Positions 17,881 through 26,221 of a stretch of DNA of 64,000 nucleotides are shown here, piece by piece. The notes under the pieces were generated by a model. The model searched no databases. It was not told where the DNA came from and saw only the letters and a program-made list of their open reading frames with translations. The stretch is from Muribaculum gordoncarteri (lineage in GTDB: Bacteria > Bacteroidota > Bacteroidia > Bacteroidales > Muribaculaceae). The position numbers and the translations under genes are program-made. How positions within the stretch are numbered: the stretch's first letter is position 1; every line of letters begins with the position of its first letter. Where the stretch lies: contig NZ_CP039393.1 of assembly GCF_004803695.1 (NCBI RefSeq), positions 1,178,001-1,242,000 on the forward strand. Direction: 5' to 3'.

Positions 17881-20800
17881 CAGTTTTCTACTGCTTGTCC
17901 GCATATAAGCTTGAACTTGCAATACTTGCAGGTGTCACTATGCGGATTGGGGGTGAATGGAATTTCGGGATTGAACAGGTCGCTCAGTTTCGCTGACAAT
18001 CTCTTCTTGAACTCGTCGTTGTAAATCAGGTAGTCGGTCAACGGCTCTTTCGCTATCTTTACCGGTTGGATGCCGTTGATGCTGAATTGTCGGAAGCAAT
18101 AGAGCATCGGTTGCAAAGGCCCGTGGTAATTGTTTTTTATCGCGTAGACATTGCTGTAGATGAATAGCTGGAGCACAGCTTTTGCGCGTTTGTTGCTGTC
18201 GGTTTTTTCAAACAGATTCACGAAATCCTTGACATCGGTATTGTCGCCGCCGGTTTTATAGTCCACTATGCGCACCCGTTCTATATTGTTGTCGACGATT
18301 CGGTCGATACGGTCGATAGTTGATGTGAGATTTACGGTTACTTCATCATTCAGCTTATAGGCGCAACGATATTTCTTTTCTCCCTCCACAAAGTAGAATG
18401 GAGTCCACTGTTTTTCAAGTTCAAACAGTTTCTTCATGAAATGCACTATTGTGCGGCCTATAACCAGTGCCTGACCGAATAACGGCGTGTCATTGACATA
18501 TTCCGAATCGGGATTCGGCGAGCTGTTGGGGAGTTTGTTGTAAACTTCGTTGATTGAGCGTGTTATGAGCCTTTCGAGCTCCACCTTCTCGTTCATGAGC
18601 GAATCCAGCAGCTCGGAAGTGATTTTTATTTCCGGTTTGTCGCCTCGACAGCGCTTATACGACAACTCGGCTACACGATGGACTATGGTTCCCAACGTGC
18701 TTTCATCCATATAGTCGACGATATCGTCATCAATGTAGAGGTCACACACATATTGCAGATAGAATTGCAGGGGACAGTTTATGTAGCAGTTTATTGATGA
18801 CGGCGACAGGTAACGCTTTTCATCGCTTGACGCGAGGTATCGGTTGATACGGCTCATTATGTCAGGTGACTTCTTTATCTCAAGCGGTTTGTTCCTGCCA
18901 GTGGCGGGTATGTCGAAAAATGCGTTGCGATGACGCACATTCCCGTCGGGATATAGATAAAGGAGCTGATACAGGTAGCGTGACATTTCGCTGCTGCGGG
19001 CTCCGGTTGTGCGTGCGTCATATAACAACGTTACGTGCGACGCTCTCGAAATCAAGCGATAGAAGTAGTAGGAGTATATGCACTCCTGAAACTCGATGGT
19101 GGCCATGCCGTAGCATCGCCTCAACAGATCGGGAATGAACGATCGTGTATAGTGCTTGCGCGGAAATATGCGCTCGTTCATCGACGGAATTATGATGTTG
19201 TCAAAGTCAAGTGCACGGGTTTCGAGTACACCCATGATTTGCAGTCCGTTCAACGGTTCTCCTATGAAGTTTACACTTTCCCCCGAAACTGTCCTTTCAA
19301 TCAGATGAAAGAATGTGTTCTCCTTCATCGTTATGTTGTATTTTGCGGCAACTCGTGCGAGTTGTTCCACCGATTGCCTGTAACGTGTCAGGAATCCGTG
19401 CTCGAGTGCATGCCGCTCCTTGTCGTCGGCTGTATGCTGTAGTCCATCATCGATAAACTGAATCAATGACAATGTGTATTCAAACACTTTACCGGCCTCT
19501 TTCAGGTCATCGACAGGATAAAATATTGTCGACAGTTCGGGGAAACGCTCTCTGATGTCCTTTGCCGGTGCTGTAAACAGTCGATTGACATTCAGATACT
19601 CCTTTATCGCCTCACAACTCTTGCCGGCTATCGCTGTCAGGAGGGAGTGAGATATGACATCTTTTATGTCCTCATGGAAAAAACACCATTCGCCGCGTAT
19701 TTTCTTGGCGCGCAGGTGCATCGACACGATGTTGCGCAACAATGCCGCCATGGGAGTAAGTTTTAAAGGATAACCCATGGTGATGTTGACTGAGGTGTAA
19801 ACCGGAGGCAATGAGTGCAGCAACTCGATAAACAGCTCCTCCGAAGGCAGCACAACGGCGGTGTCGATAGCGTTGGCGGGATTTGACACTGTGCCATCGG
19901 CAGCCATGTGTTCAAGCATACGCCCAATGAGCTTCACCTGACCCACATTTGACGGAACACCGACGATCTCTATTTCGGGCAGTGTCGTGACTGGCTCCTG
20001 ATTCAGGTCGTAGCGTGACGGGAATTTCTTGATGTATTTTTTTACGAAGTGTACCGCTGAGTTGGTTTCGCGGATGAATTCGGGGAAGTTAAGGTCCCAA
20101 TAGAAATCGGCGATTCCGAGATTCCGCAGGCGCTCGAATATTTTTACCTCAGCAATCGACAGAACATTGAATCCCACGATGACTACACGGGAGTAGGGGA
20201 TGTCGTCGCGGGTAAGGTGCTTGAGATTATCGGCGGCTTCACGATATTGCATACCTGAATAGCATAGTCCGCGATTGGCAAGGCTTGTCCGGAAGTTGTC
20301 GTAAAGCGGAGCCAGCACCTGCCACAGCTTCATGAAATCGTCACGATTCTTGTGAGGCTCTCCGTCATTTGTGACATGAGTCCAGAATCGTTCGCTTGAA
20401 CCGAGAGGCAGGTTTTCACCCCAATATTCGTTTATTATCTGCTTTTGCTCATCGGTTAGATAGTCGGAGTTTATCTCTTTGAGATGCTTGACATTGGCAA
20501 ACAGCTCGTGTGCGTCGACCATGTATTTGTCAACATCGTTGAAATCATTGATGAGCATATCGCCCCAGAACACGAAACGGTCAAAATCCTCAATCTCATC
20601 GGTCAGCCGGTTGTATTCATTGTAGAGCGTGAAGAGGAGGTCGTAACGTGACGCCTCTATCTTATCGGAAAATTCGGCGATGAAATCACTGATTGTCGTT
20701 ACTTCAGGTTCAATCATCGGTTGTCCGGCAGGGGTGTGCTCGGTCAGGAATTTGCGAAAGAATGTACCGCTACGCTTATTGGGAAATATGAAGCAATAGT

Positions 20801-20882
20801 CGAGCATTGCGTCACTTTCGCGGGCGCAATACACTTGTGCTATTTTACTCAGGAACGATTGCATTTTGGGGTCGAGGCTCAA
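17880..20882 (-). CDS. AddB-like PD-(D/E)XK nuclease family protein
   Basis: A 1000-residue protein. The N-terminal half resembles a degenerate UvrD/AddB helicase-like fold with LDYCFIFPNKRSGTFFRKFL in place of a Walker A. The C-terminal nuclease domain has the catalytic VRIVDYKTGGD (D...K of PD-(D/E)XK). A Cys in INCPLQFYLQYV together with CKYCKFKLICG at the extreme C-terminus looks like the 4Fe-4S staple of AddB and Cas4 nucleases. It probably takes part in double-strand-break end processing with an AddA-type partner not in this window (inference). It overlaps holB by 4 bases and hemW by 1 base. Confidence 0.82.
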   Translation of the reverse strand: MSLDPKMQSFLSKIAQVYCARESDAMLDYCFIFPNKRSGTFFRKFLTEHTPAGQPMIEPEVTTISDFIAEFSDKIEASRYDLLFTLYNEYNRLTDEIEDFDRFVFWGDMLINDFNDVDKYMVDAHELFANVKHLKEINSDYLTDEQKQIINEYWGENLPLGSSERFWTHVTNDGEPHKNRDDFMKLWQVLAPLYDNFRTSLANRGLCYSGMQYREAADNLKHLTRDDIPYSRVVIVGFNVLSIAEVKIFERLRNLGIADFYWDLNFPEFIRETNSAVHFVKKYIKKFPSRYDLNQEPVTTLPEIEIVGVPSNVGQVKLIGRMLEHMAADGTVSNPANAIDTAVVLPSEELFIELLHSLPPVYTSVNITMGYPLKLTPMAALLRNIVSMHLRAKKIRGEWCFFHEDIKDVISHSLLTAIAGKSCEAIKEYLNVNRLFTAPAKDIRERFPELSTIFYPVDDLKEAGKVFEYTLSLIQFIDDGLQHTADDKERHALEHGFLTRYRQSVEQLARVAAKYNITMKENTFFHLIERTVSGESVNFIGEPLNGLQIMGVLETRALDFDNIIIPSMNERIFPRKHYTRSFIPDLLRRCYGMATIEFQECIYSYYFYRLISRASHVTLLYDARTTGARSSEMSRYLYQLLYLYPDGNVRHRNAFFDIPATGRNKPLEIKKSPDIMSRINRYLASSDEKRYLSPSSINCYINCPLQFYLQYVCDLYIDDDIVDYMDESTLGTIVHRVAELSYKRCRGDKPEIKITSELLDSLMNEKVELERLITRSINEVYNKLPNSSPNPDSEYVNDTPLFGQALVIGRTIVHFMKKLFELEKQWTPFYFVEGEKKYRCAYKLNDEVTVNLTSTIDRIDRIVDNNIERVRIVDYKTGGDNTDVKDFVNLFEKTDSNKRAKAVLQLFIYSNVYAIKNNYHGPLQPMLYCFRQFSINGIQPVKIAKEPLTDYLIYNDEFKKRLSAKLSDLFNPEIPFTPNPHSDTCKYCKFKLICGQAVEN

Positions 20883-22006
20883 CGTTTAAGCAGCAGAATC
20901 ATCTTTATGGCAAGGTCAAACATCACAATCTTGCCGTTGCCGTTTCCGGCAATGTCCTTGGAGGCGTTGTCAAGTTCAGTCACAATGTCGATTACATTGC
21001 GCTCGTTGATGAACCGGGCGAAATTCTTGCTGAATGAGGCCTCCTCGCGATTCAGATAGTTGAGCTGCGGAACGTTGAGATTGTAAATGAAATTCTCGCG
21101 TATAAGCCGTTGGCAATAGTCCAAAAACCGCAACTCCTGTTCGCGACCGAGCGATGCTACATCGGTGGCCCATGCTTTAAGCTCCTTGACATGGCGCTGA
21201 TAGGATTGGCGCATGAGTTCCATGAAGAGTTCAAGGAACCGATGACTCTCCTTGCTTAGGCTTATGCTGTTGATTGCCTTTATCATGTTGCCTTCGGCAT
21301 TGTGGGCGAGAGCCATTGCATCGGTTTCATCGATTGAGTAACGCGTTATGAGGCTGTTGGCTATCACATCGTCGGGCAGGCGCTTAAGCTCTATTCGCTG
21401 TGTGCGTGAATATATCGTGGGGAGTATCGCTTTGGCATTATTGCTGACCATGATGAAGAGAGTATCGCCAAACGGCTCTTCGATTTGCTTCAGCAGCTTG
21501 TTGGAAGCGTCGACATTGAGTCGTTCAGGCAACCACAGCAGCACTACCTTGTAGCGTGCCCTGTGAGCCGTGAAGCTCAACTTGTGGACAAGTTGCTCAC
21601 TTTCGCTTACATAGATGGCGGGCTGTGCATTGGGCGAGTCGAGCGACACAAGCCATTGCTGGAAATCCATGTAGGGATTGTCACGCAGGAAATCACGCCA
21701 TTCGCCTATGTAGTCGTCCGAAACTACGGCTCCGCTGCTGTTTTTGCGCTTTACGACAGGAAATACGAAGTGAGTGTCGATGTGGTTGAATGACTGATGT
21801 TGCAGGCAAGCGGCACACTTTCCGCAACTGTCACCGTCGATGCGGTTTTCGCAGTGTATGTATTGTGCGGCAGCACGTGCCAACGCAAACTTACCTATTC
21901 CCGCAGGGCCTTCAAGGAGCAGTGCGTGAGGTATGCGATTGTTGTCAATCATGTCGCGAAGGCGTTGCTTTGCTGATTCGTGTGACGGTATGTCGCTGAA
22001 TTTCAT
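20879..22006 (-). CDS. holB: DNA polymerase III delta' subunit
   Basis: A 375-residue AAA+ clamp-loader subunit. It has the P-loop GPAGIGKFALA, the zinc-binding Cys cluster CENRIDGDSCGKCAACLQH and the sensor region NNAKAILPTIYSRTQRIEL, which carries the arginine-finger-like SRT. It helps load the sliding clamp at primer termini. The gene is embedded in the operon between metF (25-base gap) and the AddB-like gene (4-base overlap). Confidence 0.92.
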   Translation of the reverse strand: MKFSDIPSHESAKQRLRDMIDNNRIPHALLLEGPAGIGKFALARAAAQYIHCENRIDGDSCGKCAACLQHQSFNHIDTHFVFPVVKRKNSSGAVVSDDYIGEWRDFLRDNPYMDFQQWLVSLDSPNAQPAIYVSESEQLVHKLSFTAHRARYKVVLLWLPERLNVDASNKLLKQIEEPFGDTLFIMVSNNAKAILPTIYSRTQRIELKRLPDDVIANSLITRYSIDETDAMALAHNAEGNMIKAINSISLSKESHRFLELFMELMRQSYQRHVKELKAWATDVASLGREQELRFLDYCQRLIRENFIYNLNVPQLNYLNREEASFSKNFARFINERNVIDIVTELDNASKDIAGNGNGKIVMFDLAIKMILLLKR

Positions 22007-22031
22007 CGTTGGTATCGTTAGGAGAGATCGG

Positions 22032-22988
22032 TTAATATATGGAAGCTGCCACGCGCTCCACGCTTCGGGTCGAGTTGAGCGAGTAGAAATGGATGCTCGG
22101 AACGCCGTGAGCCATTAAGTCGAGGCACTGGGCCTTGCACCATTCCACACCTACTTCCTTGGCATCGTTGTCGTCCTTGCATTTCATAAGTTCCGACACA
22201 AGTTGCATGGGCATGTCGACATGGAATACCTTGGGAAGGATGTTGAGCTGCCCGATTGTGGTGATGGGACGCAGTCCCGGGATTATGGGCACGTTTATTC
22301 CGGCTTTGCGACAGCGGTCGACAAAGTCGTAATACTTTGAGTTATCGAAAAACATTTGCGTCACCACATATTCGGCTCCGTTGTCGATCTTCTGTTTCAG
22401 ATAGGCTATATCCATGTCGAGATTGGGCGACTCGTCATGCTTTTCGGGATAGCCGGCCACGCCGTAACTGAATGTTTCGCCGGTTATGATGTCCATTTTG
22501 GTTCCGTCGATGAAATAGCCACGGTTGAATTCATTTATCTGAAGCTGCAACTCCGATGCGTGGGAATATCCGTTTTCATTGGGAATGAAGCGGCTTTCAT
22601 GCTTGGCCTTGTCGCCACGGAGAATCAATATATTGGTTATGCCGAGAAAATTAAGGTCAATCAAGGCATATTCGGTTTCGATTTTGGAAAATCCGCTGCA
22701 TATAATGTGGGGTACGGCCGGTATGTTGTATTTCTGTTGTATGGCCGCGGCCACAGCCACAGTCCCGGGACGGCTTCGCTCGCTGACTTTCTGGTAGAGT
22801 CCGTCGGGCGTATTTTTATATACCATCTCGCTGCGGTGGGTGGTTATGTTTATAAACAGAGGGTTGAACTCCTTGAGAATGTCGATGTTGCGAAACAGTT
22901 GTGCTATGCCTTTGCCTTTCAAGGGCGGAAGCACTTCAAAGGAGAATCCCGTCTTACCATGTGACGCGATTAGTTCGGTAACTTTCAT
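22032..22988 (-). CDS. metF: Methylenetetrahydrofolate reductase
   Basis: A 318-residue (beta-alpha)8 flavoprotein that reduces 5,10-methylenetetrahydrofolate to 5-methyltetrahydrofolate for methionine synthesis. It shows FSFEVLPPLKGKG (the catalytic Glu near the N-terminus), ITNILILRGDKAKHES (the 'LRGD' motif), FSYGVAGYPEKHDES and VVTQMFFDNSKYYDFVDRC. It starts 15 bases after tsaB, with no promoter between. I looked for a SAM riboswitch in the leader and saw none, as expected for an internal operon gene. Confidence 0.95.
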   Translation of the reverse strand: MKVTELIASHGKTGFSFEVLPPLKGKGIAQLFRNIDILKEFNPLFINITTHRSEMVYKNTPDGLYQKVSERSRPGTVAVAAAIQQKYNIPAVPHIICSGFSKIETEYALIDLNFLGITNILILRGDKAKHESRFIPNENGYSHASELQLQINEFNRGYFIDGTKMDIITGETFSYGVAGYPEKHDESPNLDMDIAYLKQKIDNGAEYVVTQMFFDNSKYYDFVDRCRKAGINVPIIPGLRPITTIGQLNILPKVFHVDMPMQLVSELMKCKDDNDAKEVGVEWCKAQCLDLMAHGVPSIHFYSLNSTRSVERVAASIY

Positions 22989-23003
22989 TGATGAATGATT
23001 TTA

Positions 23004-23699
23004 TTACAAGCCTAATTTTGATTTTGGCACGGTCGCCTGAAATTCCTTCAGATATTCAGGGGTGGAATAGGCGAGATCAAGGAAGTCGCTGCGCATGAAA
23101 GCCCTGTCGGCTAGAGCCATCATTGATGATGCGAGAGGTTTTACTCCCTTGACAAAGGAGGCATTGGGGTGGTTGATTACATCACGCGCTTTGTCGCTTC
23201 CGTTGCCGAAAAATACCACGGGACCGCGATTTAGATATTCAATATAGCTGTCATTGTCGAGAATCAACGGACGGGGCGACATGAGTGCCTCAAGAGCGTA
23301 GTCGTAGACTGCTGTATAGACCTCCATTCGACGGGCATCGATCATGGGAGCAAACATAACGTTCTCGTCGTAAAATTCACGGAACATGACATCGGCAGTC
23401 AACAGCTGCAAAGTGCTTACGCCGATAAGAGGCAAATCGAGCGCGTAGGCAAGACCTTTGGCTTCGGAAAGACCGATGCGCAATCCCGTATAGCTGCCCG
23501 GACCGATGCTCACGGCAATCGCCTCAAGCTTTATGTCGTTGAACTTTGCCTGGTCGAGAGCGTCCTTTATGAAGCCGCTCAGCATGGTTGCATGATTATG
23601 TCCCGACTCATCGTCACGCTGCATGACAACGAGTCCGTTGTAGGTGAGAGCAACCGAACACACATCGGTTGAAGTTTCAATATTTATTATGGCTGCCAT
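23004..23699 (-). CDS. tsaB: tRNA threonylcarbamoyladenosine biosynthesis protein TsaB, intact copy
   Basis: A 231-residue ASKHA-fold protein, the partner of TsaD in making t6A37 of ANN-decoding tRNAs. Hallmarks are IINIETSTDVCSVAL at the N-terminus and IGPGSYTGLRIGLSEAKGLAYAL. I use the ATG at 23699; a longer open frame to 23831 runs back into the IS and is an artefact. Bases from 23360 upstream belong to a 409-bp perfect duplication made by IS copy 1, so this complete gene has only 69 bases of native upstream sequence before the element. It heads the operon with metF, holB, the nuclease and hemW. Confidence 0.94.
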   Translation of the reverse strand: MAAIINIETSTDVCSVALTYNGLVVMQRDDESGHNHATMLSGFIKDALDQAKFNDIKLEAIAVSIGPGSYTGLRIGLSEAKGLAYALDLPLIGVSTLQLLTADVMFREFYDENVMFAPMIDARRMEVYTAVYDYALEALMSPRPLILDNDSYIEYLNRGPVVFFGNGSDKARDVINHPNASFVKGVKPLASSMMALADRAFMRSDFLDLAYSTPEYLKEFQATVPKSKLGL

Positions 23700-23768
23700 T
23701 GTCTGAAAGAAAAATTTACTTACAAAGGTACGATTTATTCTGCTAATACGGGGATTATTTGTAAATTT
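23360..23768. repeat. Long target-site duplication of IS copy 1, left copy (409 bp)
   Basis: This segment is repeated base for base at 25794-26202. It covers the first 340 bases of tsaB, its start codon, its promoter box and the AT-rich tail up to the IS. Its right end abuts the 3' end of the element (cccatctttt on the plus strand). In my base-by-base reading I found no mismatch between the two copies, implying a recent event. Confidence 0.95.
23723..23730 (-). promoter_or_regulatory. Predicted -7 box of the tsaB-metF-holB operon
   Basis: The minus strand reads TACCTTTG, matching TANNTTTG, 23 bases upstream of the tsaB ATG. The box and 38 further upstream bases lie inside the duplicated block, so the operon promoter survives the insertion. 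An identical box stands at 26157-26164. Confidence 0.6.
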
Positions 23769-23797
23769 CCCATCTTTTACAGTCCAAAAACGAGCAA

Positions 23798-23837
23798 ACC
23801 CTTTTGTACATTGGCGTGAAGCCATGTGCAAAAGGGT
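23798..23837 (-). terminator. Hairpin after the transposase gene, copy 1
   Basis: An inverted repeat with arms ACCCTTTTG and CAAAAGGGT and further inner pairing (ACAT/ATGT, GGC/GCC). It sits 35 bases after the transposase stop and faces the intact tsaB operon. It may end transposase transcripts or block read-through across the element boundary. There is no long T-tract. Confidence 0.55.
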
Positions 23838-23872
23838 CTATATATGTAGCACTGGAATGGGGTTATCTATAT

Positions 23873-25678
23873 TTAACCTTTTTTAATATTAGCAATAATC
23901 TGTTTGATTTTCTGACGAGTAACAATCTCGGTGTCGAGTCTGAAGCCGGCTTTGGCATGTAGGTCATCGGTAAGATCATCCCGTGTGAAGTTAGGCTTGT
24001 AGCCTTCTCCCTTGACTATGTTCATAGTCATTGACCGTAGTTTCTCAATTATAGCGGAGGATGTGTATTTATAGTTCAGTTCCTTTTCCATTATTCTGAA
24101 GAGCAGTAGTGTGATAAAGCAGACAATGAAGTGGGCCCTTATGTGTTCCGCCGTCCAGACGAAGACGGGTCGACCCTTGAAGTCAGTCTTGATGACCCTG
24201 AAGGCATCCTCCGACTCCCAGCGGTTATGGTTCAGTTCGATGATTTTCGTCACATTGTCAGACAGATCCGTACATATCGCATAGAAGCCGTCATATTTTT
24301 CTTCTTCTGATATGGCGTCAAGATTCAGGGAGACGGTTCTGAATACCGCAACCTCGCCGTCTTCTGTGGCGTAGGTCTCGGAAAGGAACCTGTCAGGGCT
24401 CTTATAAGATTTGGTCAATGTCCTGTTTCCACGTGCATTGCTGTCAGCCTTGTCAATCTCGCGTTGACGCAGGAATCGGAGGTAGTCGCGGTATTTGTAT
24501 GAAAATGTCACAATCAATCTTTGAGAGAACTTTGTCTTTTCATTGACAATCCAACGCTCGCGATAAAAAGTGCGGTCTCCGTAATAACGGGCAGTATCGG
24601 CATCAGTCAGGTCAAACTCCAGTTCATCCTCGTCTGCATCCCGGTACCGCTTGTCTTTTTGTACCGTGTCGGACTTTACAAGTTTCCATCCTGTCGGTTC
24701 CAGACACCAGTCCCTGAGATTATCCTCCAGTTTCTTTATTGACTGCACCGTTATGAATGATCTTTCTGCTGTGGAGTTATATGACCGGTTGCCTTCAGAA
24801 GAGAGACCTCCGTCTGTACAGACTACAATCTTGCTGACCCCCATCTTCTCAACTATAATCTTTTCAGTTGGAATCAAGGTAGTCTGTTCGTTGGCATTGC
24901 CGGGATTGATGCACATCGCAACCGGCATGCCGGAGTTGTCGATGAACATACCCATCTGTACGATGGGGTTCGGTCGATGTTCCTTGGAGACTCCGTACTT
25001 GCGTATACGTTCATGAACGTTCCCTTTTTTGTCTGTCACATAGTCCGGATCGGCAGATTCTCTCTCGAAAAAATAGTTGGTGCAGTCATAGTACATGACG
25101 GTCGTATCCCGTTCGACAACCTTTGACGAATTAAGGAAAAGTCTCTTCTGGATGTATTCACCGTGTCTGTCCAGGATATCCAGACTCCTGTAGATATGCT
25201 GTTTTTCTATATCAAAAGGCTCGATATAGCTTCCGCTCCTGCGATAATTACCTAGTTTTGAAGCCGGTCTCAAAAGCCGTTCGTAGACCATCAGCTCCAG
25301 AACTTTGTTGAAATCGAAGTCGAACTTATGTTTACGTGAGATTGCCTCGCATATCCTGTCCATCCCGACCTTATGGTACAGCCGTTTAAGAAACAGATAT
25401 CCGCTCTCGCAACTCTGAGCCTCGCCTTTTTCAATAAGCTTTGTGGGCGACAGACGTGATATTATCACCTGCCGGCCCTCCTTCTCCTGTGCCGTAAGCC
25501 TGGCGATATATTCCCTGGCCCATTCAACAGGATCTCTGTCTCCGCATCTCTGACGAACTTCCTCAAGCGTTCCAAGGCGCTCATGGATTCTTGAGGTACT
25601 TTTGCCGTTCTTGTCCCTGTATGCCTTCTGTACATAAAGGATGGAAGTCTTTTTTGTCTTGGTTATTTTCAGCTTCAT
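23873..25678 (-). CDS. IS1634-family (IS4-like DDE) transposase, copy 1
   Basis: A 601-residue DDE transposase. The DDE triad is visible as MYYDCTNYFFERE (first Asp), IVVCTDGGLSS (second Asp) and HNRWESEDAFRVIKTDF (Glu within a Y/RWxxE-like motif), followed by the family-typical AEHIRAHFIVCFITLLLFR. The N-terminal 60 residues (SRIHERLGTLEEVRQ) are the usual IS1634/IS4 lead-in. The reading frame is intact and identical to copy 2 except Glu56 versus Gly56. It reads in the same direction as tsaB, whose duplicated promoter lies upstream of it. Confidence 0.93.
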   Translation of the reverse strand: MKLKITKTKKTSILYVQKAYRDKNGKSTSRIHERLGTLEEVRQRCGDRDPVEWAREYIARLTAQEKEGRQVIISRLSPTKLIEKGEAQSCESGYLFLKRLYHKVGMDRICEAISRKHKFDFDFNKVLELMVYERLLRPASKLGNYRRSGSYIEPFDIEKQHIYRSLDILDRHGEYIQKRLFLNSSKVVERDTTVMYYDCTNYFFERESADPDYVTDKKGNVHERIRKYGVSKEHRPNPIVQMGMFIDNSGMPVAMCINPGNANEQTTLIPTEKIIVEKMGVSKIVVCTDGGLSSEGNRSYNSTAERSFITVQSIKKLEDNLRDWCLEPTGWKLVKSDTVQKDKRYRDADEDELEFDLTDADTARYYGDRTFYRERWIVNEKTKFSQRLIVTFSYKYRDYLRFLRQREIDKADSNARGNRTLTKSYKSPDRFLSETYATEDGEVAVFRTVSLNLDAISEEEKYDGFYAICTDLSDNVTKIIELNHNRWESEDAFRVIKTDFKGRPVFVWTAEHIRAHFIVCFITLLLFRIMEKELNYKYTSSAIIEKLRSMTMNIVKGEGYKPNFTRDDLTDDLHAKAGFRLDTEIVTRQKIKQIIANIKKG

Positions 25679-25715
25679 ATTATGCCGCCCTGCCGTTGAT
25701 TGCTACACAGTGCTA

Positions 25716-25723
25716 CAAAGATA
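25716..25723 (-). promoter_or_regulatory. Internal transposase promoter -7 box, copy 1
   Basis: The minus strand reads TATCTTTG, with a CTTG about 20 bases further upstream. This is a complete host-type promoter inside the element, 37 bases before the transposase ATG. Confidence 0.6.
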
Positions 25724-25782
25724 GTAATAAAATTTGACACGTGCAAGCGTGCCAGCAAAAAAGATTCATGAAAATGCAACTG

Positions 25783-26133
25783 TCAAACTACCGCGTTCTC
25801 GTCGTAAAATTCACGGAACATGACATCGGCAGTCAACAGCTGCAAAGTGCTTACGCCGATAAGAGGCAAATCGAGCGCGTAGGCAAGACCTTTGGCTTCG
25901 GAAAGACCGATGCGCAATCCCGTATAGCTGCCCGGACCGATGCTCACGGCAATCGCCTCAAGCTTTATGTCGTTGAACTTTGCCTGGTCGAGAGCGTCCT
26001 TTATGAAGCCGCTCAGCATGGTTGCATGATTATGTCCCGACTCATCGTCACGCTGCATGACAACGAGTCCGTTGTAGGTGAGAGCAACCGAACACACATC
26101 GGTTGAAGTTTCAATATTTATTATGGCTGCCAT
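25783..26133 (-). pseudogene. tsaB: 5' fragment of tsaB cut off by IS copy 1
   Basis: The first 113 codons of tsaB are identical to the intact gene up to ...FREFYDEN. The reading frame then enters the IS end and stops after three foreign codons (AVV). The fragment keeps the start codon and promoter. It contains the GPGSYTGLRIG loop but lacks the C-terminal half of the fold, so it is unlikely to be functional. It arises from the target duplication, not from decay of the gene. Confidence 0.93.
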
Positions 26134-26202
26134 TGTCTGAAAGAAAAATTTACTTACAAAGGTACGATTTATTCTGCTAATACGGGGATTATTTGTAAAT
26201 TT
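25794..26202. repeat. Long target-site duplication of IS copy 1, right copy (409 bp)
   Basis: A perfect repeat of 23360-23768 (constant offset of 2,434 bases). Its left end abuts the 5' end of the element. Its right end falls at the last T of a TAAATTTG box that is the predicted yicC promoter. yicC therefore keeps 409 bases of its native upstream sequence. Confidence 0.95.
26157..26164 (-). promoter_or_regulatory. Duplicated tsaB promoter box, now reading into the IS
   Basis: The same TACCTTTG octamer as at 23723-23730. On this side it drives the tsaB fragment and then points into the transposase gene of copy 1, which lies on the same strand about 450 bases downstream. Confidence 0.5.
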
Positions 26203-26203
26203 G
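26196..26203 (+). promoter_or_regulatory. Predicted -7 box for yicC-gmk-nadD
   Basis: TAAATTTG matches TANNTTTG, 18 bases before the yicC ATG. The target duplication of IS copy 1 ends after the seventh base of this octamer. Confidence 0.55.
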
Positions 26204-26221
26204 TGGAAAATATATTAGAGT

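Larger units (their letters stand above)
23769..25793 (-). mobile_element. IS1634-family insertion sequence, copy 1 (2,025 bp)
   Basis: The element's limits are set by comparing copy 1 and copy 2 and by the flanking direct repeats. In transposase orientation it starts CGGTAGTTTGACAGT and ends ACTGTAAAAGATGGG. The ends form a poor inverted repeat (9 of the outer 15 positions, with a shared TTT(G/T)ACAGT core). It holds one transposase gene, an internal Bacteroidetes-type promoter and a hairpin after the gene. It differs from copy 2 at only two positions I could find: one in the leader and one giving Glu56 instead of Gly56. The flanking duplication is 409 bp. One base of ambiguity exists at the 5' end. 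Confidence 0.93.

Noticed and set aside
22989-23003. A SAM riboswitch or Met-box before metF.
   Set aside because: Only 15 bases separate metF from tsaB, and nothing structured is visible.
23700-23831. An N-terminal extension of tsaB of 44 codons starting inside IS copy 1.
   Set aside because: The extension is created by the element's 3' end. The second copy of the 5' region and the family N-terminus (MAAIINIETS) both show the start at 23699.
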